Shown: one piece after another, positions 14,221 to 25,200 of the stretch | Position numbering within the stretch: the first letter of the stretch is position 1 | Layout: each line of letters opens with the position of its first letter | Source of the DNA: VXRN01 sp963664365 | GTDB lineage: Bacteria; Chloroflexota; Dehalococcoidia; Lucifugimonadales; UBA1123 | Direction of reading: 5' to 3' | NCBI GenBank assembly: GCA_963664365.1 | Contig: OY761144.1 | Location: 1,984,001-2,048,000 of the forward strand | Length of the DNA stretch: 64,000 nucleotides | Position numbers and translations under genes: made by a program | Notes under the pieces: model-generated | The model's database searches: none | The model's input: the letters and a program-made list of their open reading frames with translations, nothing else | Told to the model about the DNA's origin: nothing

Positions 14221-17200
14221 CGGCGTCTCCGCCCAGCAGTATCGCCAAGGTTCGATCCACAATCCGGCCCCGCTCACCGCTTTCCACCCTCAACAACGGG
14301 TTGTACAAAGAAGTCCTTAGCCGCCGCTGCTCGTCGGCATTGACGGCGGAGTTTGGAAAGCGGTCCACCAGCGCTTGAGCCTCTTCCGCGAACTTCATTG
14401 CGCTTACATTGGCCGCTTGGAGGGCTGCGTCGTCCTTCATCGTCCAGTACACGCCGAAAGCCCTTGGGGGCAGCGTGCTGTCTTTGGCGGCAGCGACGGC
14501 GGCCTCCTTCTCCTTGGCCAGGGACTCCAGGATGTCCATGGCCGCGAGTCCGGTTGTCGTGCGCTCTTCGAGGCCCTTCAGCACGGACTCTGCGCGTTCC
14601 TTGAGAGGCCGCAGCACGGACTCCAGTTCCGGCCCCCTCTCCACCTCCGTCTGAAGGCCGCGCACCAGGTTGAACACCTTGGCCTCGTCCGGCCCCGACT
14701 CCTTCCGCAGCGCGTTGAGGGTGCGGAGGTCGAAGGTCATGGACTTGGTCAGGTTGCCCAGTCCGTACATCGCAGCCGACTCCTCCACGAGCCGCTGGGT
14801 CTTGTGCGCCAACTCCGCTACAAAGTTGGGACGGTCGGCGTAGGCCTCGCGCACGACGGCGTATAGCTGGGTGAGACGCCTGAAACTATCGATGTGGTCG
14901 CGCAGTTCGGCGGACGGCGAAAGTATCTCCCACAGCGCCTCTATCTCCTTGTACGCCGAGAAGAACATTTTGCGAGCTTCGGGATCGAGAAAGCGCGTAT
15001 AAACAACCTGTTCGAGACGCCGGTCTGCGCTTTCACCAACGGTCGCGTACGCCGATTGCGTTTCGGCCACTCCGCCGTCGTCATCATAGTCGAGATAGCT
15101 CGCCTTCGCCTCGACGATCTTGTCTAGGAAGTCGTGCATCAACAGGCCGAGGTCTTCAATGGCGCCGCTGACGTCGGACGAGTCGAACTGCAACGCCTTC
15201 CTCAACTCGCGCAGGACGCCCACGAAGTCCACGACGAGGCCGATGGGTTTGCTGACGCCTGCCGCGTCCACGTAGGGCCGGTTCACTCGCGCGATCGCCT
15301 GGAGCAAAACGTGGTCGCGCATCGGCTTGTCCAAATACATGCAGTACAGCAGCGGCGCGTCGAAACCGGTCAGCAGCTTATCGGTGACTATCAGCAGCTT
15401 CGGGTCCTCGCTCGCCCTCTTGAACATCAGGCGGACGTCCTTCTCCCGTTCCTCCGAAAGCTGAAACTCGGCGACGAGCGGCCTCTTCACAACGTCGTCG
15501 GCATTCTCCGAGTACACCGGGACGGTCCATTCCGACAGCAGAAGCTTGTCCAACGCCCGCTTGTACTTGGCGCAGGCTTCCCGGTTGACCCCGACGAGAA
15601 ACGCCTTGTATCCGAGGGGCAGCACGTTCTCCTGGAAATGCCGGGCGACGAACGCCGCCACCTTCTCGATCCTATCGTCGGCGGTGAGGAAAGTACGCAA
15701 TGCTACGGCGCGGTCCAGGACGCGGTTGAGTTCGTCAACGTCGGTTACGCCCTCCATCTCGGCCAGGGCGAAGAACTCGCGGTCGAGTTGACCGGCGGGC
15801 ACTGTCATCTCGCTCGGCGCCATCATGTGGCGAATTGGGAGCGTCGTCTCGTCCTCTATGGACTCCGCTATCGAGTACTTGTCCAGGTAGCCCCGCTCGT
15901 CGTCCGCGCCGAATATCTTGAAGGTGCCCTCCCCGTGCTCCGTTCGCGCGATGGGCGTCCCGGTGAAGCCGACGATGGTGGAGTTGGGCAGCGCGGCCAT
16001 CAGGTACGTGCCAAGCTCCCTGGCGACGGATCGGTGCGCCTCGTCGATGAACACGTAGATGTTGTCGCGGAGGTTGGCGTCTTTCTCGATGCCCTCGAAC
16101 TTGTGGATCATCGAGATGATCAACCCTCTCCTATCGTTTGCCAGCAGGTCCCGCAGATCGGCCCTGGAGTTGGCGCGCCGGACGGGGATGTCCTGCTGCT
16201 GCATCTCGCCGAGCAGCCGCTCGACCCAACCCGCAAGCTGGCCCTCAAGCTCAGTGCGGTCCACCACGACGACCACCGTCGGGTTGCGGAACTCGTCCTT
16301 GGCTTCCAGGACGAGGCGGGCGGCGGTGAGCAGCGTGAAGGTCTTGCCGGATCCCTGCGTGTGCCAGACGAGGCCCCGGCGCTTAACCGGCTCGACGCAA
16401 CGTTCGACGATGCGGTCAACCGCGCGGCGCTGATGTTGGCGCATCACGGTCTTCCGAGTCTCGCCGTCCTCGACGTAGAAGAGGATCCAGTCCCGCAGGG
16501 TACGCAGAAAGTCCGTCGGCTCGAAGAAGGACTGGACGGCAAAGCGATAGCTCTCTTCTTGGGTCTCCTTCCACCGCGCCATGTAGCGGCGCGACAGGTT
16601 CCAGGTGACGCCGTACCAGTAGTCGAGCAGGTGAGTCACGTTGAATAACTGCGCCGCGCCCATCATCTCGGGCGTCTCGATCTCGTAGCGTTTCAATTGG
16701 GTGACGCCCCGATCGATGGCGTCGGCGCCCGTCGGGTTCTTATGCTCGACGATGGCGACGGGCGCTCCGTTGACCACGAACATCACGTCGGCGCGGTTGC
16801 CCTTGCGCGCCGGAGGCTTGAGCCGCCACTCCCAGGTCACGTGCAGGACGTTGGCCGACACATCATCGAAGTCGATGAGCCTGACCTGCCGGTGGCGCCG
16901 CTCGGCCTCGTCGTACCATTGCCGCTCGCCACGCAGCCAGGCGAGCATCTGCCGGTTGCCATCGATGGTCGGCGGGAGAGCCTGGATGTTTTCGACCACC
17001 GACCGGACCGCGTCGTCCGTCAACCAGGGATTGAAGCGATGCAGCGTCTCTTCCAGCGCTCCGCGAAACAGCAGCCCGGCCTCGTCACCCCGCATGGCAA
17101 GGGCGTCCGACGGCGAAAGCGGCTTCCAGCCGATCTCCGCCGCGTGGCGGATCATCGGGAACTGGACGGTTCCTGCTTCGGTGATGCGCAAATCGTTCAC
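14207..17200 (-). CDS. hsdR: Type I restriction enzyme, R (translocase/nuclease) subunit
   Basis: 997 aa from GTG 17200, with GAGGAG eight bases upstream. The N-terminal nuclease domain carries the PD-(D/E)xK-like stretch RADVMFVVNGAPVAIVEHKNP near 135-155. SF2 motor motifs follow: Walker A HTQGSGKT near 280, DEAH in FIDEAHRSV near 386, GFTGTPI, and QAIARVNRPY. The length fits HsdR. The protein translocates DNA and cuts it after the HsdMS complex meets an unmethylated site. hsdM and hsdS lie about 2 kb upstream on the same strand, separated by a toxin-antitoxin pair and small genes, so hsdR needs its own promoter. That promoter probably overlaps the inverted repeat at 17231-17250. Confidence 0.95.
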   Translation of the reverse strand: MNDLRITEAGTVQFPMIRHAAEIGWKPLSPSDALAMRGDEAGLLFRGALEETLHRFNPWLTDDAVRSVVENIQALPPTIDGNRQMLAWLRGERQWYDEAERRHRQVRLIDFDDVSANVLHVTWEWRLKPPARKGNRADVMFVVNGAPVAIVEHKNPTGADAIDRGVTQLKRYEIETPEMMGAAQLFNVTHLLDYWYGVTWNLSRRYMARWKETQEESYRFAVQSFFEPTDFLRTLRDWILFYVEDGETRKTVMRQHQRRAVDRIVERCVEPVKRRGLVWHTQGSGKTFTLLTAARLVLEAKDEFRNPTVVVVVDRTELEGQLAGWVERLLGEMQQQDIPVRRANSRADLRDLLANDRRGLIISMIHKFEGIEKDANLRDNIYVFIDEAHRSVARELGTYLMAALPNSTIVGFTGTPIARTEHGEGTFKIFGADDERGYLDKYSIAESIEDETTLPIRHMMAPSEMTVPAGQLDREFFALAEMEGVTDVDELNRVLDRAVALRTFLTADDRIEKVAAFVARHFQENVLPLGYKAFLVGVNREACAKYKRALDKLLLSEWTVPVYSENADDVVKRPLVAEFQLSEEREKDVRLMFKRASEDPKLLIVTDKLLTGFDAPLLYCMYLDKPMRDHVLLQAIARVNRPYVDAAGVSKPIGLVVDFVGVLRELRKALQFDSSDVSGAIEDLGLLMHDFLDKIVEAKASYLDYDDDGGVAETQSAYATVGESADRRLEQVVYTRFLDPEARKMFFSAYKEIEALWEILSPSAELRDHIDSFRRLTQLYAVVREAYADRPNFVAELAHKTQRLVEESAAMYGLGNLTKSMTFDLRTLNALRKESGPDEAKVFNLVRGLQTEVERGPELESVLRPLKERAESVLKGLEERTTTGLAAMDILESLAKEKEAAVAAAKDSTLPPRAFGVYWTMKDDAALQAANVSAMKFAEEAQALVDRFPNSAVNADEQRRLRTSLYNPLLRVESGERGRIVDRTLAILLGGDADDEA

Positions 17201-17230
17201 AATCGCAGCTCCTCTTGACGGCCCCGCGTG

Positions 17231-17250
17231 TTAGTCATACCATAGACTAA
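17231..17250. promoter_or_regulatory. Inverted repeat between hsdR and the toxin-antitoxin pair (candidate operator)
   Basis: TTAGTC-8 bp-GACTAA lies in the 72-bp divergent gap between hsdR (minus) and the antitoxin gene (plus). Phd-type antitoxins bind palindromes in their own promoters, so this is the natural candidate. It could also affect hsdR transcription. Confidence 0.5.
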
Positions 17251-17272
17251 TATCCCCACCGAGGAGACGGCC

Positions 17273-17518
17273 ATGGTAACGGTGAACGTCCACGAAGCGA
17301 AGACCCACCTGTCGCGTCTGCTGACGCAGGTCGAGGCGGGGGAGGAGGTCATCATCGCCCGAAACGGCAACCCCGTCGCCCGGCTCGTGCGCTGCAAGAA
17401 GCGCGGCAAGCGGCAGTTTGGAGCTATGAAGGGGAAGAAGGAATGGGAGGAGTTGAGCGAACTTGTCTTGCAGCCACTGCCGCCGGAGGAGTTGGCCTTA
17501 TGGGAAGGCGGACCGTAG
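17273..17518 (+). CDS. Phd/YefM-family antitoxin
   Basis: 81 aa, ATG 17273 with GAGGAGA at 17261-17267. The N-terminal half (VTVNVHEAKTHLSRLLTQVEAGEEVIIARNGNPVARLV) is the typical Phd DNA-binding/dimerisation fold. The C-terminal tail, rich in Lys/Glu and Leu-Pro, would neutralise the toxin. The toxin gene begins on the base after its stop codon. Antitoxin and toxin should form a complex that represses the shared promoter. Confidence 0.93.
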   Translation: MVTVNVHEAKTHLSRLLTQVEAGEEVIIARNGNPVARLVRCKKRGKRQFGAMKGKKEWEELSELVLQPLPPEELALWEGGP

Positions 17519-17905
17519 TTGCGGCTGCTGCTTGACACCCATGCGTTCATATGGTGGGTGAGCGGAAACCGACGCCTGTCGCGCTCCGCCCACCGCGCCA
17601 TCGACGACGATGCGAACGTCGTATTCGTCAGCGCGGCATCCGCCTGGGAGATAGCCACCAAATACCGCCGGGGCAGACTGGATGAAGCCGTGGCTATTGC
17701 TCCGGACATTGCCGGCGCCATAGCCGACCAAGGCTTCGAAGAGATGCCCATAACGGTTGCAGAAGCCGCCCGCGCGGGCGGCCTTCCGGGTCCGCTCCTC
17801 GATCCCTTCGACCGTATGCTCATCGCGCAGGCGTTGTCACGCGACCTCGTTCTCATATCCATCGAGACCCTGTTCGACCGGTACGGCGTTCGCCGCCTTT
17901 GGTAG
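17519..17905 (+). CDS. VapC-type PIN-domain toxin
   Basis: 128 aa. The start must be TTG 17519 because an in-frame TAG (the antitoxin stop) lies immediately before it and the PIN fold begins at once (LLLDTHAFIWW). Acidic PIN residues are visible: the Asp of LLLDTH, the Glu of SAWEIATKY and the Asp of LDPFDRMLIAQA. The family cleaves RNA, often tRNA. Its 3' end overlaps the convergent 56-aa antitoxin-like gene. The TAGTTG junction implies translational coupling to the antitoxin. Confidence 0.92.
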   Translation: MRLLLDTHAFIWWVSGNRRLSRSAHRAIDDDANVVFVSAASAWEIATKYRRGRLDEAVAIAPDIAGAIADQGFEEMPITVAEAARAGGLPGPLLDPFDRMLIAQALSRDLVLISIETLFDRYGVRRLW

Positions 17906-18023
17906 CCCCCGCCCACTGCCGCTCCGACTCCAGCTCAGCCAAAAGGAAGCGGGCGAACCTGTCCTGCTCTTCCTGTGGAAGTTCGGAGGCTCTCGCGAAG
18001 GCTTGCTGAAGGAGCTCGGTCAT
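17853..18023 (-). CDS. Small antitoxin-like protein (orphan)
   Basis: 56 aa, ATG 18023, with an excellent site (AAGGAG nine bases upstream). The sequence MTELLQQAFARASELPQEEQ followed by DRFARFLLAELESERQW matches the common short proteins (LPxxEQDxxAxxLLxELxxExxW) that precede RelE or PIN toxins. After residue 40 the chain becomes Gly/Arg-rich and runs antisense into vapC, so the original tail and its toxin partner seem to have been lost. It may be a solitary antitoxin or a decaying remnant. Confidence 0.6.
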   Translation of the reverse strand: MTELLQQAFARASELPQEEQDRFARFLLAELESERQWAGATKGGERRTGRTGSRWI

Positions 18024-18154
18024 CTGCTTTCTCTCCTTTCCGACCTACTAGACCAGTCACTACCCTATACCGCTGGCCTTGAACTCCAGTGTCTCCGATT
18101 CGCCGGAGGTGGCTAGGGCTGTGACCTGCTCAGGGGTATCATCAGTGCTTTCAA

Positions 18155-18478
18155 TCACAATCCCTTTACCAATTTGGAGTATTCCGGGATCTCATGCCAA
18201 TTGCTTGGTGGTATCAACCCAACAATGATGTGACTTATTGACTCACTGACTTCTGAATCTGGCGTGTTGGGGCCTAGAAGGAAACCGGGAACCTCTTCGA
18301 CTAGCACAAGATCGCCAACCTCAATACGCGTGTTGGCATAAATCGTGTCGCCATCGCGGTCCACTAGCTGAAGTGCTCGAAAATCCCTATCGTCGGATGC
18401 TACGGCGAACACCACTGCATTTTCGGCTTCTATCACTCTCATTACGTGCATTGTTTGTCCTTCTTTCTTCAATCCCAT
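18155..18478 (-). CDS. Small hypothetical protein
   Basis: 107 aa if started at ATG 18478, 12 bases after the acetyltransferase stop. A start at ATG 18451 (MHVMRVIEAENAV), with GAAGGA six bases before it, would give 98 aa and may be the real one. The visible pattern (VDRDGDTIYANTRIEVGDLVLVEEVPGF) suggests a small beta-rich fold. No family is recognised. It has lower GC than its neighbours and probably sits in one transcript with hsdM, hsdS and the acetyltransferase gene. Confidence 0.6.
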   Translation of the reverse strand: MGLKKEGQTMHVMRVIEAENAVVFAVASDDRDFRALQLVDRDGDTIYANTRIEVGDLVLVEEVPGFLLGPNTPDSEVSESISHIIVGLIPPSNWHEIPEYSKLVKGL

Positions 18479-18490
18479 TAGGATTCTTCC

Positions 18491-18949
18491 CTATTGCTCT
18501 TGGAAAACCATCTCTACCTTACCAACTCTATGGAACTGATAATCGGGATGTTCTGGCTCGTAGAAGACAACAGAGAACCCCAGTTTCTTGTAGAAGTGCT
18601 TGAGTTTTGGGAAATTATCTCTATCTACGCTACTGAGATATCCTTCGATTCCTTTGTGCCCTAGTCGCCTTGCTTCTTTGATGGCTTCTTTGACTAGCAT
18701 GGAACCCAGGCCGCGGTTTTCCATGCGCTCATCAACCATAACGTCAATTAAGTGAGCCATGGCAAGCCGCTGGCCTTTGTGCGAGTGGGTTTCTAAGGTG
18801 GCCTCGTATTTACCGCCAACGTTACCTAGACGAGCGTACCAAGAGACACAGTTACCTTCTTCGAAGACATACACATCCCAGGCCTGTCTATACTTGTCAG
18901 GCCAGCTAAACCTTCTGGTAGCATCATCATACATCATCATCATCATCAT
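18491..18949 (-). CDS. GNAT-family N-acetyltransferase
   Basis: About 152 aa. The start lies in a run of six ATG codons (18949-18932) just after GGAGAGG; the first or second ATG is best placed. A GTG at 18961 is also in frame. The GNAT core is clear: motif A VDERMENRGLGSMLVKEAI (acetyl-CoA loop R-G-x-G-x-x-L), then GYLSSVDRDNFPKLKHFYKKLGF. The substrate is unknown. The gene overlaps the 3' end of hsdS through the ATG repeat, so length changes in the repeat alter both proteins. It might be a toxin-like or protein-modifying cargo gene of the restriction locus, but nothing in the sequence decides this. Confidence 0.85.
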   Translation of the reverse strand: MMMMMMYDDATRRFSWPDKYRQAWDVYVFEEGNCVSWYARLGNVGGKYEATLETHSHKGQRLAMAHLIDVMVDERMENRGLGSMLVKEAIKEARRLGHKGIEGYLSSVDRDNFPKLKHFYKKLGFSVVFYEPEHPDYQFHRVGKVEMVFQEQ

Positions 18950-20179
18950 GGTCCTCTCCACATAGTGTCGACAAATCCAACTCCCCCACCCGAACCTCCC
19001 CCGTCATCAGCTTGTGTAGCAGTGCTTTGAACAACTCCTCCAGCACGGCGCGCTTCCGGCGGTGGAGGTCTATCTTGCCGTCGACGGCATCTAGAATGGT
19101 GACAATCTCGCTTTGCTCGTCGATGGCTGGATGTGGGATAGATAGCCCTGATAGGCGGGAGCGTGACAGGTTGGGAATCGTTGTGCGGTTTCCCGCACCT
19201 TCGTACGCGTTGCGGTGCTTGAAGCCTTCTTCGAGCCATGCCATAGCAAACCGAGGGTTCATCTCGGCGGGTTCCATTGGACGCAGACGGTGCAAGTGGT
19301 TCTGGTATAGGCATCCCTCAATCTCGCCATTCCAGACAGCGGCACGTCCAATTTCACCACCTTCGCATACGAGCAAATCACCTTCGCGGAGGGTCTTGCC
19401 AGGCGGGGCGTCGCCGTTAAGCCGCATTCGGCTTACTGTCTCTAAGTCCACCTCTCCCCAATAGATATTTGACGTTCGGAGAAAGGGCACTCCCTGACCT
19501 TCGGTCGCCAGATTGCCTTTCAACGACAAGCCCTGTTCAATTTCAAACAGGTCGCCTATGGCCTTCACCTCCCAACTCTCCGGCGCCGGACCAATCTCCG
19601 TCTCCTTCTGAGGCTCGCCCCGCAGCCCACATGTGAACAGTGTTTGCATGGCGGCGCGTTTGAGGGCTTGGGCCGTATCGAGGGCTTGATCTTCCTGTTC
19701 AATCTGATAGACGAGTGAGCGGAGGAACCGTCCAATCGCAGACTGCGTCAGCTTATCAAAGAACGGTATGTCCAAGTCGCTCAATGTGGTCCTGTTGACG
19801 CTGGCGAAGGTCGATCCTGTGGCTCTAGCCTCTAGGGTCGGCTTGGAGTAGAGCATAGCAAAGTACAGGAACCACGGGTCACTGTCCGGACCTGAGCGAA
19901 CAGCCGCCAGCCCCCTTCCTATTCCACAATGATCCGTTGCGACATTGACATCACCAACCGGCGCTCGGACGGAAATCAATATGTCTCCTGGCTCTGCGAA
20001 TTTCCGGCCAGCCGTACACCAGACACGCGGGATTGGATGGAGTCGTTGAAAATCCGCCTTGCCCTGAAAGAACGGCATGCCCTCTCCGACCTCATTGTAG
20101 GCTGATGACGGGGGCGACTGTCCAAGAATCACCGAGGCTACGCCTGGGTCGCCGAGTTTTGCTGATACAACGGATAGCT

Positions 20180-20183
<4 letters not shown>
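18927..20183 (-). CDS. hsdS: Type I restriction-modification specificity subunit
   Basis: 418 aa, TTG 20183, overlapping the hsdM stop by four bases (TTGA), with GGAG upstream. Two target-recognition domains are visible: one ending near LDIPFF...SAIGRFLRSLVYQIEQEDQALDTA, the other ending in LSGLSIPHPAIDEQSEIVTILDAVDGKI. Each is followed by a helical spacer. It decides which bipartite DNA site is methylated or cut. The last residues, H-D-D-D-D-D-V, come from a trinucleotide repeat shared with the next gene. The acidic tail is unusual and could vary in length. Confidence 0.93.
18932..18949 (-). repeat. (ATG)6 microsatellite in the hsdS/GNAT overlap
   Basis: Six ATG triplets in tandem are read as Met codons in the acetyltransferase frame and as GAT (Asp) codons in hsdS. 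Polymerase slippage by one unit keeps both frames, adding an Asp to HsdS and a start codon to the acetyltransferase gene. Confidence 0.85.
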
Positions 20184-22021
<1,838 letters not shown>

Positions 22022-22027
22022 GTTTGC

Positions 22028-22057
22028 ATTATAGATGTCCATTCATGAAAGGGTCAA
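22028..22057 (-). promoter_or_regulatory. hsdM promoter (predicted leaderless)
   Basis: TTGACC (22057-22052), 18-bp spacer, perfect TATAAT (22033-22028). Six bases then precede ATG 22021, so transcription should start at the initiation codon. There is no ribosome binding site, which agrees with leaderless translation. Confidence 0.7.
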
Positions 22058-22093
22058 TCTCACCACCCAAATAACCTAGGGTCTTTCGGTTAT

Positions 22094-22210
22094 TCATGTC
22101 ATTTCGAGCGCAGCGAGAAATCTGAAGGTTCTGTCTGAAGAGAACTTTGTTCCTCGGCAGGGATTTTAGACCCTTCACTTCGTTCAGGGCGACAATCGAA
22201 AGACCCCCTG
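22094..22210. repeat. Dispersed REP/MITE-like element
   Basis: GTCATTTCGAGCGCAGCGAG at 22098 begins a segment ending in TTCACTTCGTTCAGGGCGAC near 22175. Its antisense reading yields the pseudo-protein VALNEVKGLKSLPRNK, often mis-annotated as a gene in environmental bacteria. It fills the gap between hsdM and the giant gene; nothing else is seen there. Confidence 0.65.
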
Positions 22211-22292
22211 CCCTACAACCCCTATCCACTTCGCAGCAACGTATGTCGAAATCGCCAAGAGCCGCTCATGACCGGACTTCCGGCTCTTCCGA

Positions 22293-25200
22293 CTAGCGGC
22301 GGCGCGACCGCCTCCGGCCGATGACGAAGAACCAGACTATGCCGCCAACGGCGGCAGCCGCTGCCGCGATGAGAATGGCTGCGATGATTATCAGGGCGGG
22401 TGCCATGCCGTCATCTTCTTCCGTCGGCTCAGGCGTTGGCGTTGGCGTCGGCTCAGGTGTTGGCGCGGACGTCGGTTCCGCCGTCGGCTCAGGCATTGGC
22501 GCGGGTGTCGGCGCGGGCGTCGGCGCGGGCGTCGGTTTCGGCGTTGGCGCGGGTGTCGGTTCGGGCGTCGGCGCGGGCGCGTAAGCCGGCTGTATCACCA
22601 GCGTAAACGTGCTGAAGTAGTAAAGTATCGAGATAGTCCAGTTCTGTCCCGACTCATCGCGCGCGCACTGGTGATCCAGCAGCGACCACGCTTCCGGCTT
22701 TATGCGGTAAACTGATACGCGGTCTTCGACACACGCAGATTCTTCTCCTTCAGGAAGCATGAGCCATAGTTCCACTCCCTCGGGGTAGGTCGTCGGAATG
22801 GGAACATCTCCCCCTACCTTGAACGTGTTCGCGTCTATGGCCAAGACCGTCTGCGCGTTCGCGTGGGGTGGCTGGCCGTCGATGGAATCCAGGTCGCGCT
22901 TCTCAAAGCGAATCTCCAAGATTTCAGGCGCGGCGCCCATCGGCACTATCAGTCGGGCCGCGCCATCGGCAGTCTCGATCACAGTTATTCTATCCGGATA
23001 CACCAGGACTCTCCCCGGCGAAGGCTGAAGCTCAGGCGTCGGCGTCGGCGTGGGCGTCAACTCTGGCGCAGGACCGGGAGTCGGCGCGGGAGTCGCCACT
23101 GGCGCCGCTGTCGGCACAGGCGTCGGAGTGGGAGTCGGCGCGGGAGTCGCCACTGGCGTCGCTGTCGGTACAGGCGTCGGACTGGGAGTCGGCGCAGACG
23201 TGGCCGTAGGCGTAGGCGCGGGTGTCGGCTTAGGCGTAGGTACGGGCGTCGGCGTGGGTGTCGGCTTAGGCGTCGGCGTCGGCGTGGGTACGGGTGTCGG
23301 CTTAGGCGTAGGTACGGGCGTCGGCTTAGGTGTCGGCGTGGGTGTCGGTACCGGCGTAGGTGTCGGCGTGGGAGTAGGCTCCGGCGTAGGTGTCGGCGTG
23401 GGTGTCGGCGTCGGCCTGGTCGATGTCCTGGACCGGCGCGGAGTCGGTGTGGGCTCTTCTACTATCACAGGAGGAGGCGCGGCGATTACCTCACCCACCG
23501 TGACCGTCTCGATGGCTATGCCGTCGTACCCGAGGTCATGGCTGTAGGCTGTGTGCTGGACGGTGAACCCATTGCGCGCGCCGGCGTGCTCGCTGCCTGC
23601 GATTATTCTGACGGTCTGGGCATCGTTCCAATCGGCCGGCGTGAAGATGATGCGCGAGGGACTGACCGTCACGTCGGAGGCGCCGGTGATGGCGGCATTC
23701 ACCACCACGTCGCTGGTGGGCCGCTCGTTGACGAGGACGATGGTGTAGGTGACGTAGGCGCCTCCCTGCACCTCGTCTATCTGCTTCGTGGATAGCTCCA
23801 CGCCCCGGGTGTTGACCATTGCGATACCGGAGGGGTTGCCGTCGGCGGGGGACTTCACCACTGAGTTGACGGCCCGTAGCTGGAACCCGTAGGAGTCCAG
23901 CGGGCTCAGGCCATTGACGATGGACTCGCGGGCATCGGCCCCGCCGGACACCGTCTTCCACGACGTGGAGTCTGCGCTGACGCCATAATATCTCTGCCGG
24001 TACTCCCACCCGGTGATGGTGGAGTCGGCAGGGCTGGGGTCTTCCCACGTGAGCGTGGCGGTTCCCAGTTTCGTTCCGTTGCCGGCGGTGAAGTTTCGCG
24101 GCGGGGCCGGGGGCGTGACCGCGACGTTGGCCGTGGTTAACTGGTTGACGGTGGACGGGCCCGCTCCCGCCGTGTTCACCGCCCGAAGCTGGAAGCTGTA
24201 GGTTCGGCCGCGCTCCAGTCCCGTAACCGTGTAGCTCGTCCTCGGTACGAGTGTGACATTGGCCGGGGCCGCGCCTTCGGCGGTCGATGCGGATGAGGTG
24301 GACTGCACCATGGCAGATATGTCCTTCCACCCCGTGTTAGTGGGCGGAGTCACCGTCGCCTCGTCCGTGGGCGGGTACGCCACCTGCTGCACCACCGGTC
24401 GCACTTCCACGGTGCAGACCTTGCTGGCGGGCGGCTGCCCGACGGGCGCGCACGTCGCGGTGTAGGAGGTGGTCGTGGCGCTGCTGCCCGCTATGTCCGT
24501 CCAAGCGCCAAAGCTGCCCATTCCCGTCTTCTCTCGGTACTGGTACTTCCGGATGGCGGCGTCCTGCGGATCGTCCCAATCGAGCGTCGTCTGATCATTG
24601 CTGGCGCTGAAGGCCGTGAAGGTCCACGATGCATGGTATCCCAGCGGGAACTCGTCGTCCTTGACTCGCTTCACAGGGGCGACCTCGAAGCGGTACTCCT
24701 TGCCCGCGGTCAGTCCGGTGAACTTGTGGGACCTGATGGCGCCGTCGAGGTAGCCGCAGCAACCGCTCAGGTCCACCGTCTTGTCGGATTGAGGCTGGGC
24801 GGAGAGTCTCACCCCCACGTTCTGCGCCGTGTTCCAATTGCCGGTGGTGAAGGTAAGTGTGGAGCGGCTGAAGACCACGCCGTCCATCGACAGCCTGACC
24901 CTTACCGTGGCCGCGGGCCGGGATGGCAGCTTGACGCCCACGGTCCGGCTCGTGTTCCAGTCGCCGGTGGTGAAGGTAAGCGTGGACGTGCTGAAGTCCG
25001 GGCCGGTCACGATATCCGTCCACCCGCCCTCGACGGTTCCCGCTACGAAGTTCGACGTCGTCTCGTTGGGGGGCGTTGCCGTTGCCACGTCCGAGGCCGG
25101 GTGTACCACCGGTCGCACCTCCGCGAGGCAGACCCGCCCGGTGGCGCAGGAAACGTCGTAGGAGGTGGTTTCTTCGTCGCTGGAGGGTATGTTCGTCCAG

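Noticed and set aside
22029..22229. Minus-strand 66-aa frame containing VALNEVKGLKSLPRNK
   Set aside because: It lies in a dispersed REP/MITE-like repeat and is a well-known spurious translation; the hsdM promoter also overlaps it.
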